Shown here in pieces: positions 1 through 11,739 of a DNA stretch of 64,000 bases. The DNA comes from Leptasterias polaris (lineage: Eukaryota > Echinodermata > Asteroidea > Forcipulatida > Asteriidae). Below the pieces are notes generated by a model. The model ran no database searches and was not told the origin of the DNA. It saw only the letters and a program-made list of their open reading frames with translations. The stretch covers positions 3,348,001 through 3,412,000 of the forward strand of contig JAZGTN010000002.1 in the NCBI GenBank assembly GCA_037783415.1, given 5' to 3'. The translations under genes and the position numbers were made by a program. How positions within the stretch are numbered: the first letter of the stretch is position 1; each line of letters starts with the position of its first letter.

Positions 1-30
1 TTGTGCAGTCACGTGTTTGGGAGGAGCAAA

Positions 31-97
31 GGGGCGACAGGCGACGCGCGACGCGCGACGGGCGACGGGCAGCGGGCGGCGGGCGGCGGGCGACGGC
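31..97. repeat. GC-rich short tandem repeat
   Basis: Irregular tandem units of the type GGCGACG, GCGCGAC and GGGCGGC form a very GC-rich island in AT-rich DNA. It is a simple-sequence repeat with no coding signal. Confidence 0.8.
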
Positions 98-958
98 AGA
101 TATATACATATACATAAAGATGTTATTACGCACGATAGCAGATATGAAATTCCATCCTAAAACATATTGGGATTTTTAACTGACCATGTGCGCCGTAATA
201 ACCGGATATTAACGGACCCCGCCCCCTCCATCAAACATCTTCGCGTACTAGCTTCATGCACAGTATTCAACTAACGGGGTTATATCCACTCGAGGACGGC
301 AATTCGACATAATGTTATCTATAAAGATCAACTTTAACGAAATCACTCAAACTAATCTGACTATTTATCCTTGTTTATTTTGTGTTTAGTTATTATTTGA
401 TCATAAGTATGAAGTTTTCTTCCCTGTATTTTTGTTGAAATTTGATCAGAACAATAAGCCCCTCCCCCCCACCCCTTTCGATTTTTAGCAGGTGCTTTTC
501 CTGCCATTGGCGGCGCCCTGCATGGTTAACAGCAAAGACCCTTGAAAATGAAACAAATAACAGTCATGTTTATTTCGTTCAAGTTGATCTTTAAGCAGAT
601 AGAGAATAAAGTAGTAACCAAGATACCAATAGTCTTGAAACCCTGTACTTGCAGCAGTTTCTTAAAAGCTTCTAAGCAGATGTTATCTGCTTAATATAAA
701 GCAACGTTAGCAGAAAGCATGCCGGTGGTTCTTGCCAGCATGGTCCAATTTCATCAAATTAGTAAGCACATCAAATTCGCTAAGGATAGACAAATTATCG
801 CTTAGCAGAATCGGAAAATCTGCCAAAATGCTATGAAGTTTACATTGTCATTAATGGTGCACCACAACTAATTAGCTTTGCAAAGAAGTTTAAGCAATTT
901 GTTTGTGTTAATAACACGGTTTTCTGTGACATTCGTCATAGATAATTTAAAAATTAGG
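98..958. other. Noncoding sequence, nothing recognised
   Basis: No open frame, exon or inverted-repeat element is visible. There is a short C-rich run near 460-475. The stretch ends where the first duplicated block begins, at about 959. Confidence 0.5.
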
Positions 959-1032
959 TCTGTAGTGAGGTCTGGTTACGATAACATGGCGTTTTGATCG
1001 GCATACTCTGATGCTATGCGTGCGGATCTGTT

Positions 1033-1818
1033 TAAAACCCTCCAGTGCATAACCCTACCAATCAGCAACTAGCTGATTAAGCCCTTTCTTTTAATTACTC
1101 TGCGCATGAATTTAGTTGTAATCCCATTTTCTTGACTTCTAAGAGAATACGCTTGAGAAACATAATTTAAAGTTTGAGTGGCCAGGGCAAGGTCTTTTAC
1201 ACGCTACGTTGCTCAGAACTTACACTGGTCGACTGGACTCAAGGGAATCCCCATTGACTCGTACACAAACAAGCCTAGGTATTGGGGTCCTTTGTCGGTA
1301 GACATACAGACTTGGTTGACAGGTCTAAGAGTCTTTATGAATAAGTTGTTGTCTTTATGAGTGAGTTGTAGACTACTCCGGTCTGCATGAACATGTCGTC
1401 CACGCATTCAAACCGGGGATAGGTAAACACATTCAAACCGGGGACCTATAACAAAAGAGGACAATAGGTCCACGGTTGGGGAAAGGTCCACAGTTGGAAA
1501 GCGTGTACAAAACCAATGGGAGCTGTTGCAAAAAAGTTAGCATAAACAAAAGAGGGACAATAGGAGGTCCACGATTGCAGGTGATTACACACTTGGTGTG
1601 TGTGGGGGGACATTAGGGGCGGTACATAAACATTGCACATAAAAGGGGGTCATCATCAGCACAAAGAAAAACCTGGCCCCACCCCCTGGAATTGTGAAAT
1701 ACAATCTCTTGACTCTCTGGAAGACTGTGGGATAGCTATCAGTTATTTATGGCCGGTATATTGAGATAAGGAATTGCCAGTTGTCAACAGGCAGGGTTTT
1801 GTTATAATGTCCCAAATG
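1033..1818. other. Insertion relative to copy B, unassigned
   Basis: Copy B reads straight from GCGGATCTGTTT into the region matching 1,820, whereas copy A has about 785 extra bases. The insert starts with AAAACCCT and has AGGGTTTT near its right end. It contains small direct repeats, such as CATTCAAACCGGGGA twice near 1,406-1,440 and an 'acaaaagagg-acaata' block twice. No protein is recognised. Confidence 0.45.
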
Positions 1819-2137
1819 GACAAACATCGACCTTGTTTATAACTTTATCGTTTTTGATGCAAAGTGGAACATCAAATTGAATGTGTGGAAAACAATTGGA
1901 TGATTAGTTATGAAGAAATAAACGCATCCTATCTATGACGATACAATAATTACCATTATCCAATTAGGAACAAAAACCAAGAAACAACAATAATAACTGA
2001 CAATCGAAAACAAGCTTGATTTTGTGCTCTTTTATTCTTCTACTTTTGTGCATGTGTTACTTTTTTTACAAACTTACAATCACATTTTGAAACTATACTG
2101 TATTATTACCATTTTATTACTCTGTACTTTTAAAAAG

Positions 2138-3168
2138 TAATATAGGTTTTCTCGGTCAATTTCGGTAAATGAGCAGCCAATTTAACCACCACGCTATTCT
2201 ATTTCGCGCGAAATCGAATGCTACTGAAAAGGGTCATTCGATTTCGTTTTATGACTAGTCAAATGTACTGTTGCGTCATTAGATTTAACAAAATAATCAT
2301 TCAATTTAACGATTCATCAAAGCAGCATTCAAATTCGCCGGAGCTTTTTGAGGCGTGTGTTTAGTCATTCAAATTCATTTTTGGGCAGTCATTTCTGTAA
2401 TTTGTGCAATCTAAAAAACGCTTTGTTAATAAGGCATATACGGTTCACTTATTTGCACTTGAGTCACTTTGTACTTCGAAGACGAGCTTTTGCTACAGTT
2501 TTACACGCATATTTCAATAAGTTTGCAGCTTGTGGTACAACCATACCTAAACATATACGCCAAGATGTCTGGCACGCCAACAGATTGATGGTTGAGGAAG
2601 AAACAACATAAACAACAAAAACCAGGAAAAACATAAAGAAACACCCCATTCAAACACAATACAAAATTAGGCCAGTTAACCAATAAAGATCCCCCAAAAA
2701 AGAATATAGGAGAAAACAAAGAAGAAAAAACATCATGGGCCCCATGTGAAGTCTCCTGGAACCATAAATAAAGAAAATAAGGTTTGCCTGAATTAAAGTG
2801 AAGATACGAAACAGTTGCCTAATACAGATTATCTGTTTATTCGTATTTCTTTAGTCGTACTTATTTGAATTCTCATTTAGCGAAATTGATTGCCTCTTTA
2901 CGAAATTGAAAAAAATTAAATCAGTAAAATCTCCAGTCGAACCAGCTTTGCTAAATTGAATGATGATTGTGCGTCACGAAAAAGAATGACGATATGCTAA
3001 ATTGAACACAGTGCAAAAGGAATTTGAATGCCTCAATACGAAATCGAATGCCCGAATTTTGAATTTGAAACGCAGTAACAACTGGAGAGGCAAAATAGCT
3101 TTAATTCGAACGCACGAAAATGAAATCGGCTGCTCATTTGCCGAAATTGACCGAGAAAACCTATATTA
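2138..3168. mobile_element. Inverted-repeat DNA element (MITE-like), 1.03 kb
   Basis: The two ends are inverted copies of each other for about 45 bp, starting TAATATAGGTTTTCTCGG on the left and its complement on the right. Copy B and the partial third copy near 8,330 lack this segment, so it is an insertion into the duplicated block. No transposase is visible. The inside is filled with short variants of CATTCAATTTCG and its complement, which look like subterminal transposase-binding repeats. The target duplication is probably TA or TAA, but the ends are too AT-rich to decide. Confidence 0.8.
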
Positions 3169-4854
3169 GAATTTCATATTAAAGACAGAGATATGACAAA
3201 TTACTAACAATAAAGAAAGTATGTACGTGCCCCATTGCGTTTGCCAGCTGAAACCTTATCACCATTAGGTTGTTAATAATTTGGACATATCCTTACGCAA
3301 CGCGAAATAATTCCGCCACGTGTTCGAAAACACTGCTGTCACTGCCAACGGTTGCCTTTCAATTATAACTTTGTTAATGTTAAAATAACTCGATCTAAGT
3401 ATAAATAAAAGACGAATGGTACTTTCTTTCTCTAATGACGGAGGATATATTTTGACAAGATATGAGGATTTGTCTCTCGATTGCCTGGTGTTGAGTTTTG
3501 GATGGACTCATTCATCTGTTTCTCAAATTGAGTTTTCCTCCTTGGTCTTCAAGACAGTGGTTTCTAGTGTCTTACCATACATGGATGTTGTTGTTTGATA
3601 AATATTGTTTAAGCGAAGCCTCGAAGGAATAGAAAGAGGGGCATGGAAGGACAGTGGGGTTCTGTTTCATTGCTATGAACCGATTTCTTAAAGGAAATGT
3701 AGACGTGTGGTAATCACTATTAAAATAAACGGCAATAAAAACTTACTTGGTTACAAGTACAGTAGCTTTTGAGTGTATGAAGCATTTTGAAAATAATTTC
3801 ACTTCGAAGTAATGTGGTTGTGGAAAAATATATCAGGTTTTGTGCCCGAAAATTTGAACTTGAGAAGCGCTTCTGTTACAAACGTTTCTCAGATTGTGTA
3901 TTCCTAACAAGGGATTATTCTTTCTGCGTGGACATATTCGCTTCGGTGTTTCGGCAATATCTCAAAACCGCAACCCCCTTTTGAAGTGAAATTTGTATAA
4001 GTTAGTTTTATTATATATATCTACATTTATATGGGATTAAAACAATTGAACGGTTCCAAAAACCAAAGGTATACTTTGCCTTTAAAATGGTCATAATTGT
4101 TAGTTAGTATCTACAAATAGCTTTTGGAAATTTAACTTATTCTCCCAGTTTCAATATTTCCATTGAACAATTACAGTTTTATTTTATTTTTATTTTATTA
4201 CCTTTATTGCACAAACATCTAAATACAACGTAGTGCAAAAGGGAAACCCCGAACAGGCACACAGGCCCACTAAATGGGGACCCTTGATCACACAAAGCAA
4301 AATTAAGAAGGAAACGGGGAAGTATGTACAGTTCTTAAAATTTTGAATACATAAACAAATAAACACACAAATAAACTAATCCACATTAAAGGTGTCAGCC
4401 AGTGTATGTTTCCCTGTGCAACTCAGTGCGCGGAATTTTGACCTGTGACCTTTTTATCTTCAGACAAAATATTGCGCAGTACAAGCGATCATACCCACAT
4501 TCGAATTCCACAACCCATTCTAAAACTTTGAGTTCAATATACATGTTAACCAAAAGCAGATCAAAAAGTTCAATATTATCTTTTGAACTTTTCAGGAAAA
4601 GTTCGGCAAGATGACACCTTTGTAACATTATGGGATTTTTTCGAAAGAAATTCCCAACAAATACACCCAAATCATTATATTATTGTTTCTCCCAAAACTA
4701 CAAGATCACATCTTTTCCATACTATCTTTTCCATGACTATGACTGAGATACATAGCAATGACGTCACATTACCAACTTACAACTATTACTTTGACATAAC
4801 TTTATCAACTAAATGTTTTAATATCAAATAACAAACCACAAGGGAAACTGACTG
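3169..4854. other. Noncoding part of duplicated block A
   Basis: This stretch matches about 19,930-21,200 in copy B and partly matches 8,340-9,150. The open frames here are short and not conserved between copies. I see no gene. Confidence 0.6.
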
Positions 4855-4925
4855 GGTAAATTTTTACATGATTTTGGGTTGAACAAGGAAAAATTGACTA
4901 GAGCGGGATTTGAACGGGATTAAAA
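4855..4925 (-). repeat. SINE tail fragment, antisense
   Basis: The reverse complement contains a B-box-like TTCAAATCCCGCTCTAG followed by an AT-rich tail ending in TTGTTCAACCCA. This matches the 3' half of the SINE at 9,295-9,470. It is a truncated remnant. Confidence 0.6.
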
Positions 4926-5005
4926 TGTTTTAATGTTACACAATCATTGATGGATCAGTCTTTACAACAGAAAAGGCTTTCCTTTACTTTGTTTTAAAAG
5001 TTTGT

Positions 5006-5043
5006 TCGTTTGTTTGTTTGTTTGTTTGTTTGTTTGTTTGTTT
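5006..5043. repeat. (GTTT)n microsatellite
   Basis: About nine tandem TTTG units, with one GTTC variant at the left end. Confidence 0.95.
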
Positions 5044-5539
5044 TTCTTCGTTTTAAATACTTTTACATTCGTACTAATAGTCCTTAATAAGGTTATATCA
5101 TAACTTCCGAGATTTTCTTTCTTTCCAATGATTGATTTATAATTGAACGTATTTCAACATTTATCTCAGAGTCTAAAGAAATATTAATCCGAAACTACAG
5201 CAAGCTATATTACACCCCTTCTTTTAAAATTCACCGGTAAAATGCAAAGTGCAAATAACTAACACCGTAAAATAATCTGAAACCACAGTAACTAGTGTTG
5301 TGTTGGCGCCCTCAACATGAGTTGATACTCAGTATAGCGTTTTAAACTCAATTATCAAAGTGCGACACATCTGCCTCAAGTCAAGACTTATTTCTCAAAA
5401 TCCGGTCAGATTTACTGATTATTTAAAGATACCAATACTTTTTAGTGCTACGAATTACAGATACAGCAGACTTATCTTGCATCGATCAGAATAATGCTTT
5501 ACACGACATGCAGCAATACACTTCACTGTTCTAGAATAC

Positions 5540-6015
5540 TGACCAGCCAAACAATATGAAATAAACAAGTACTAAGTTTTTCTGCCATAAAGACGAAATG
5601 TGTTAAATAATTGCCGCTGTGTAGTAATTTTCAATATTCAGATTTTCAGAAATTATGTTGAGATTTACCAGGTCTAAAGTTTTTAAAATAGTATTTCGTT
5701 TTCTTTTTTTGACCAAAGTCACTTTTTCGTATTTTTTCTTGATCTAATGTCACTCGTTCGACTTAATACATGGGGTTATTAATCTTATTAATGTGGGCGA
5801 AAACTGAGCAGCCAAACAATAGGAAATAAATAATTACTGTGTTTTTCTGCATACCGTAGACGAAATATATTGAATAAATTGATTTTTTAAGTTTCTTTTT
5901 AAACCAAAGATTTTTTTTTTTCTCTTTTCTTTTTTACCAAAGTCTTGTTTCCGTTTTTTCTGATCAAATGACACTCTTTCGGCTTAAATACATGTGCTTA
6001 TCAATGTTATATATT
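5540..6015. repeat. Degenerate local tandem duplication
   Basis: Landmarks recur at about 240-bp spacing. The phrase around CAGCCAAACAATA with AAATAAATAATTACT occurs near 5,545 and 5,810. 'ccaaagtc...gatcaaatg-cactc' occurs near 5,713 and 5,937. The stretch is noncoding and lies just 3' of the broken FReD gene. Confidence 0.55.
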
Positions 6016-6171
6016 ATATGTGTGTATGAAAACTAGCCCACGCCAGTCTGAAATATCTTCATGTGGTGAATACATTCCACTCTTATGCTAGAACCAACAT
6101 CCAAAATGTTTGGACTTGGATATGATTGGTATGCCTATTCCATTGATAAGCAATATATATTTAATCAAGAT

Positions 6172-7236
6172 TCAGTATATTTTTAGTTTCATGCTGCATG
6201 CCTTGAGGGAGTAGGGGTATCGTCTCCAGTAGTACCACTGTACACCCTGGTCATCAGGAACGATATGAGTAAATTGATAGTATGGACCGTTGAGCAAAGA
6301 TGCATGACATTTTTTAAACCACCAACCTCCTTTGTACATTTCTGCACAATGTTTTTTGTCACTTCGATCATTGTCTCGGTCTCCAGTTGAAAATGGCATC
6401 CCTTTGTGATGAAGGAGAGAGTCCTCACCAGCTGTACTGAGTCCGGTTTCGTAGGAATTGTATTGAAGAGTGTAATTTGTACCGGTTATCTGGAACCCAT
6501 GGCCCAAGCTCTTCTGTTATCCCAGTCCTGTAAATCAACTCTAAGCCGCCAAGTGAGAACAGACTCGGTCAAGATGCGCAAGTTTTCATTTCCTAGCCAG
6601 AATTCACATGACAAGCTGCCAAATCCTTCGCGGTAGTCATTCCAGTTGCGGTAGAAGTTTTCTTGGCCATCTTGTCGTCTCTGAAAAACGATCCATCCCC
6701 CACCATCTGTCTCCATGTCACAGTACACTTGCAGTCCCCCACTGAACCCGGCAGGATATTGTGTAGACACCACTGTCCACAACACCTGCCTCAAGAAGCT
6801 TTTGACAACTCCCACAGTTACTTTTGTTAAAGGGGACAGACGTGAGAGGTGTATCAGCCTGAGAGAAGAGAGGGGTATCCAAATCGCCATCGTAGTACCA
6901 GCTGCCACAGAGGGTTTTGAAGTCATCAGGATACTGAGCCCTGGTCACATTGTTCAGCTGACAGAGATGACTGCTGGTGTGATAATTCACTGATTGACAG
7001 TTAGGATCAGAGTGGCAATAACTCACACAGATGACAGGAGATGGTGTTATTTTCTCCCAGTATGTAATAAGGTGCAATTTCTTGTTTAAGGCAGTGACAA
7101 ACTCTTTTGTCTGTAGATGGTTACATGTGGCGCCTTCGTCATTTGAACAATTTACAACAGTGACGATACATGCTAACATGACAGCGTTATAGAGTTGTTT
7201 TCCTAGAACACCGGTTAGAATGTCCTTTTTTGACAT
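6172..7236 (-). pseudogene. PAN/FReD secreted protein, frameshifted copy
   Basis: This is a sister of the intact gene at 22,268-23,293 and is read in three frames. The N-terminal part (7,236 to about 6,760) has a hydrophobic leader, a PAN/apple-like cysteine region (CVSYCHSDPNCQSVNY) and the linker CGSWYYDGDLDTPLF. The FReD domain then starts but is thrown out of frame by a 2-bp loss near 6,757 relative to the intact copy. The central FReD part (GGLQVYCDMETDGGGWIVFQ, FWLGNENL) runs in a second frame to about 6,495, where a second shift occurs. The C-terminal part, with DRDND and WWFKKCHASLLNG, ends at a stop at 6,172. Intact FReD-PAN proteins are typically secreted lectin-like factors that bind sugars or acetylated groups. 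This copy should not yield a full-length protein, unless the two shifts are sequencing errors. Confidence 0.85.
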
Positions 7237-7960
7237 GACGAGGAAAATTCTGAAAATGTCAAAGACGGTTTCGAGTTTATGTTGCGTCACAACTTCCTAG
7301 TTAATCAACAAAATGCAAACTAATGTTTCAGTAGTATATATGGCAACTGGCTTAAATTTAACAACTAGCACAAGTAGCTGGATGTTAACCAGAAATATCG
7401 GCTAAAATGATTGCGACCGTCTCAGATCAACGTGGTGCAGTGAGTGTTGGACTTGATGTGAAGAGCCGCGCTGCAGAGAGCCAGCGGCACGACGTAGACT
7501 ACCGCACCCTGATAGCGTAGACAACTGTGATTGGTCGAATATCGAGTCACATGTCCTACTTGTAGGCTGATGACGAAACCCCTTGTATAAGAAGAGATAT
7601 TATTATCACCAATAAACCACAGTAATATCGTTCCTCCATTTGTTTTGTTATAATTTCGTCGTATTTTCGTATTATTGTTTATAAAGTGTTAATCATCAAA
7701 TGCCTCCTTCAGTGAAGACTGTCAAAACTAAACGGGGTGACTTTTAATTTTGTGATAAGTGAAAATAAAGGAAGAGAAACTCCTTTTTGAGGCAGCTAGG
7801 TTTTTAATTTAAGCCACGGAACGTTGGAGACAAAGCGATGGAGGTTGTTAGTTCTGCTTTTCGAGCCTAATTGGGTTTTGTTTATGCACTGCTAGGATTA
7901 ATAAAGCGGTATATTTTTCTTATATATATTCAAGATAACATGGCGTTTCGATTGGCGCCC
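7237..7960. other. Duplicated 5' flank of the FReD gene
   Basis: This segment lies upstream of the minus-strand FReD gene and is strongly conserved at about 23,294-24,230. It contains a conserved stretch (7,400-7,640) with GTGATTGGTCGA, a CCAAT box on the minus strand. TTGTATAAGAAG and CAATAAACC also lie there, on the plus strand. I cannot tell whether it is a shared promoter, an untranslated exon or an old LTR-like insertion. Its conservation simply follows the segmental duplication. Confidence 0.45.
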
Positions 7961-9150
7961 TCTGATGTTATGCACGCGGATCTGTTTGGTCATCGACCTT
8001 GTTCATAACTTTATCGTTATTGCTAAGTCAATAGTTTTTGATCATCATAATGAAAGAAAATTAATCCTTTGGTTGTTTTTTAAGCGTGCTTTTGGTGAAA
8101 GATATAAAATGTCATCATTATTAGCAATAACAATTTTACAAGTCATATGAAGGGGGAATTATTTTTATTATTTTTATTTATCAATGATTGTCATTGACTT
8201 GACCAATGCGTACAACAGACTGTGCTCTTTTATTCTTGTACTTTAGTGCATGTGTTACTTTGTTTCACAAACTTACAATCACACTTTAGGCCTACAACTG
8301 TGTATTAGGCCTATTATCGTTGAATTACTCTATATACGTAAACATTTGTACTTAAAGACAGAGATGAGAGTTAACAAAACGTGCCCCTTTGCTTTTGCCA
8401 GCTGAAAACTTTATCACCATAGGTTATAATATCATTTAGAGGTGTCCCTAAGCTATGCGAAGGTAAACGTTTATCTGTCTATTATAAGTATGTTTATGTT
8501 CAGATTTCTAAAACCACGATTCAAATACCAATACAAGACGAACGGAACTTTCTTTCTGTAATGACGGAAGGATATCGTTTGAAGTAATGAGGTTTTGGCT
8601 CTCGATTGCCTGGTGTGGAGTTTTGGATGCGACTCATTCATTTGTTTCTCAAATTAACAGCTGATTTGGGTTCCATGTGTCTAACAGTTTGTGGATTTTC
8701 CTGTTTGATAAATCTTGTTGAAGCGAAGCCTCAAAGGAATTGAAACAGGGGGCGGGGAAAAGAGAGTGGGAGTCTCTTCCATTCTTGTGAAATGTTTTCT
8801 TAAAATCTTAATTTCTTTGTTATTTCTATAAACAGTTATCCCTTAAAATACTTGTGTCCTGATATACAGAAATAAGTAAACACATTGAATTTGAGAAAAA
8901 CATTGACTTTCTTCCAAGATTTATAGAATTGAACTATACATTAAAGGTGTCAGCCAGTGGAACTTTCCCTCCGATCTCAGTGCATGGAATTATCACCTTT
9001 GACCGCTTTAAGTTCACAACAATATTGAGCAGTGCAAGCGATTACACCCTGCTTTAAGTTCAATACTTTGAATCAAAAGCATATCAAACATTTAAAGGTT
9101 CTATTCTCTTTCGAATTTTTTCTGGAAAGTTTGGCAAGATGGCACCTTTT
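7936..9150. repeat. Partial third copy of the duplicated block
   Basis: It starts with GATAACATGGCG and follows the order seen at 19,320-21,000, including CATTAAAGGTGTCAGCCAGTG at about 8,941. It lacks the insertions of copy A and has no FReD gene. No coding sequence is seen. Confidence 0.65.
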
Positions 9151-9294
9151 TAATAATACCTGGTTGTTTTTTGTTTGTTTTTTAAATATCCCTATACCAA
9201 AATCATCATAGGCCTAGTTTGTTTTGTTTTGTATTGTTAGACTGATGCGTAAAAAGTCTGATTTTATTTGTATCTGTTTGTAGATCTTTAGTGC

Positions 9295-9470
9295 AACAGC
9301 ACTCCGCACTAATGGCGTCATTGGACTAGCACCCCCTGAACAAAAATATTGACAAAACAGGGAGACTGCCAACATAGGGCTAGATACCTCAGTTGGTAGA
9401 GCACCGGCACGTTAAATCGGAGGTCGTTGGTTCAAATCCCGCTCTAGTAATTTTTTCTTTGTTCAACCCA
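9295..9470 (+). repeat. tRNA-derived SINE
   Basis: The tRNA-like head at about 9,377-9,450 has an A-box-like CCTCAGTTGGTAGAGCA and a B-box-like GGTTCAAATCC at 9,429-9,439. Its acceptor ends, GGCTAGA and TCTAGTA, pair only partly. The base before the possible GTT anticodon is C rather than T, and the D and T stems have mismatches, so it is not a working tRNA. It continues into a T-rich tail ending TTGTTCAACCCA, as in the antisense fragment at 4,855-4,925. Confidence 0.7.
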
Positions 9471-10084
9471 GAATGAAATATTAACTCAAATACTCGTTAT
9501 CTATATTTTTATGTAAGCTTAGGTACATATCACAAAATCTTCTGGTAGATAAATAATGTGAAAAATAATGGTGTGTGTTGAGTACATCGAATAAAGAAGA
9601 ATAAATATAATTTTATCAAATTGCTCGTGGATTATCATTTAAACGCTTCGTGATAGAACTTGATTTGTGAATTATTGGAAAATGTGCTGTATGTTTGTCA
9701 TAAATTTGTTTTTAATTACGAACAAAGAAAATATTCAAAAGCCCAAAGGTCGCAATGTTTGTGCGTATTTTTTACAATGTAACCCCACCCCCCTATTTGG
9801 CTCTAAAAATCTGCCTAGTCATGGTAGAGAATAATTTGAGAACCTGGAAAATATTCGTCGCTCTGTTTTTTCCTATTCATTCGGATGCATCCATACCTGA
9901 TGTGTTCGATTTGGTTATGCATAATAATATTGTGTCTTCATTGTGTTCTTGGAATCTCAGACATTCCTAAGATGATTTTACGGGGTAGGCCTACTTCTGT
10001 ACAAGACGAAAATAGTGTGTTGGGTAATTGAACATCACCCTCAGCCACATATCGGACATCGTGTAGCAATGGCATTTCAAAAAG
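9471..10084. other. Noncoding sequence
   Basis: AT-rich with no conserved open frame. I see nothing that can be named. Confidence 0.4.
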
Positions 10085-10820
10085 GTGTGAATAGTTTTGT
10101 TTCTAGGGAGTTATTTGGAAACAATTTTGGGGTATTTAGAACAAAAACATAGCAGTAATTTCTTGAATCGTGGTTCAAATTTATAAAAGACACCCAAGGC
10201 TAATAATTTATGCCCTATGTACGGTTTTCGTCTTTTTCGGGAATATTATCATTGATTAACATAATTATTTCTAGTACGAAAGTGATAAGTCCCTAGGGAA
10301 CAATGAGTACTTCTCGCTAACGGCTACCGGTAATTTTTATGGTGATTATTTTTACCTGGCATCAAATGCTCGTACTGATTAATTGCTAAGTCCATAATTT
10401 TAGTATCATCATAATGAAAGATTATTATTAGTATTATTTTTTTCTTCAAATGAGCATGGTTTTGGTGAAAGCTACACAAAAAAATCATCATCATTAGCAT
10501 TTCAATTTTTACAAGTCATAATTTATTTGAGGGGGGAATTATTATTATATTTTTTTTTTAATCAACGATTGCCATTGACTTGACCAATGCGTACCACAGA
10601 CGGCCTATCTAATTTGATTGTGATATTACTTTTTAATGCAATACACAAGCTTGTGAGTGTTTCCTCCTACTGCATGTTACGGTATATCAGTTTTGGCGGC
10701 TGGGCGGTCCAGTGGCTAAACTACAGTCACTGTGAATAAGTGCACTTATATTAATATAACAATCTGATAACGTAAAGGTAAAATAACAAACAAAAAACAA
10801 AATATACATTAAATCACACC
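10085..10820. repeat. Repeat family R2, copy 1
   Basis: The marker phrases are TCTCGCTAACGGCTACCGGT (10,312), TGCCATTGACTTGACCAATG (10,570) and GCGGTCCAGTGGCTAAACTA (10,704). The same order recurs at 24,330-25,540, around the LINE at 32,597, and at 35,240-36,960. This copy is uninterrupted at the point where the SINE and the RTE fragment sit in the other copies, so it is an empty site for both. Its right end is cut at about 10,820 by the poly-G segment. It is noncoding and its class is unknown. Confidence 0.7.
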
Positions 10821-11216
10821 AGCGGCGTAACTAAGGTAAATTTTTAGGGGGGGGGGGGGGGGCACCAATTTTTCTAGGGGGGGCACTGCTGGCAAATCAA
10901 CTATAGATTCCTTTGCACTTTTTAAAAACTGGATCTTAATCTACGCAATGGCGGGTTCCAAACAGCCCCTCAATTAAACCTTAGGGAATATGGTCAATTT
11001 ACAAAGTTGTTTTTCTTTCCTTTTTTCCCCTTCTTTTTTGCTCTTTTCTTTTTCGCACATCTAGAACCATGCAGTTACTGTTTGAATGTGTAGAAATAAA
11101 TCATAACTGTCAAACAAGGCCATGCACAGTAGGCCTAATCAATGTTAAAAACTTTGATCTTTTTTCGATTGTTTTTTGACCCATCCGCCCCCCCCCCCCC
11201 CCCCCCCCCCCCCATT
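10821..11216. repeat. Segment bounded by long G and C runs
   Basis: It starts AGCGGCGTAACTAAGG, which resembles termini common in nonautonomous DNA elements. G runs follow at 10,847-10,862, and a 26-base C run lies at 11,188-11,213. No matching inverted end is found, so it is probably a truncated element. No coding potential. Confidence 0.45.
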
Positions 11217-11554
11217 TCGATTTTTACATATTGACAAACTATTTAATATACCCTATACACTGAAGAACAAAGTAATGTCTCAAATGAAGCAGATTTTTTA
11301 GATCAATGCTAAAAGTAGTAGTCCCGGCCGATTTCCTACCTTCCGCCCAGGTAGTAGTTAATAAGCAGGACAGTTCTTTTCAGAACTGAGAAGTCTCCCG
11401 AAGTCTCCCGAATAATCTACCCCGCGGCAAGACAAGCTCTCAAAGAACACATTCTACCTAGCAAGTAGACATCCACTTGGTGTTACCGTAAACCAAATAA
11501 ACTTGCACAGTTACGAAGATTGGTTTAATGTATTATGACTGTTTTGATTTGCAG

Positions 11555-11622
11555 TGAACTCGGTGCAAACAGACTGTGAGACAGTTTTAGATCCAAAGAT
11601 GAGCCCACCAAATGCAACACAG
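11555..11622 (+). CDS. DHX37: DHX37 exon (C-terminal region, first visible)
   Basis: This 68-bp exon has clean borders. A pyrimidine-rich tract ending TTTGCAG precedes it and GTAATT follows it. It begins in phase (two bases, then 22 codons) and reads NSVQTDCETVLDPKMSPPNA followed by TQ. This corresponds to the NSV...DPKM.PP segment of DHX37 (Dhr1/kurz), a DEAH-box RNA helicase of the nucleolar small-subunit processome that frees U3 snoRNA from pre-rRNA. The family next has a short segment with a GLGDH-like motif. I cannot find that in 11,623-13,449, and joining this exon directly to the next would break the frame. Either a short exon is missed or this gene copy is damaged. Confidence 0.7.
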
Positions 11623-11739
11623 GTAATTTTCAGGGACTGGACCTCACCTTTAAAAGTTTGTATGGTTGATTCACCTGGTTCTCCAAAGACAACCTGTTCA
11701 GTAACGACAGAACTAAAGAGTAATAGTTCCAATAATTAA

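Larger units (their letters stand above)
959..7960. repeat. Segmental duplication block, copy A (contains broken FReD gene)
   Basis: The block begins with GAGGTCTGGTTACGATAACA and is collinear with 19,307-24,240. Shared landmarks are the AT-rich stretch at 1,820-2,060 (matching 19,370-19,610), a motif beginning AAAGGTGTCAGCCAGTG near 4,387 (matching 20,785), the FReD coding region and about 700 bp upstream of it. Copy A is longer because it carries an unassigned insertion at about 1,033-1,818 and a 1-kb inverted-repeat element at 2,138-3,168, both absent from copy B. Outside the FReD remnant I see no coding potential. Confidence 0.85.

Noticed and set aside
9377..9450. tRNA gene candidate
   Set aside because: The acceptor stem does not pair fully, the base before the anticodon is C and the D and T stems have mismatches. 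It is the head of a SINE. The heads at 14,045, 12,800 and 24,633 are rejected for similar reasons.
11511..11732. Minus-strand frame overlapping the first DHX37 exon
   Set aside because: The plus strand has matching splice borders and recognisable DHX37 residues. The minus frame has neither a start context nor a recognised domain.
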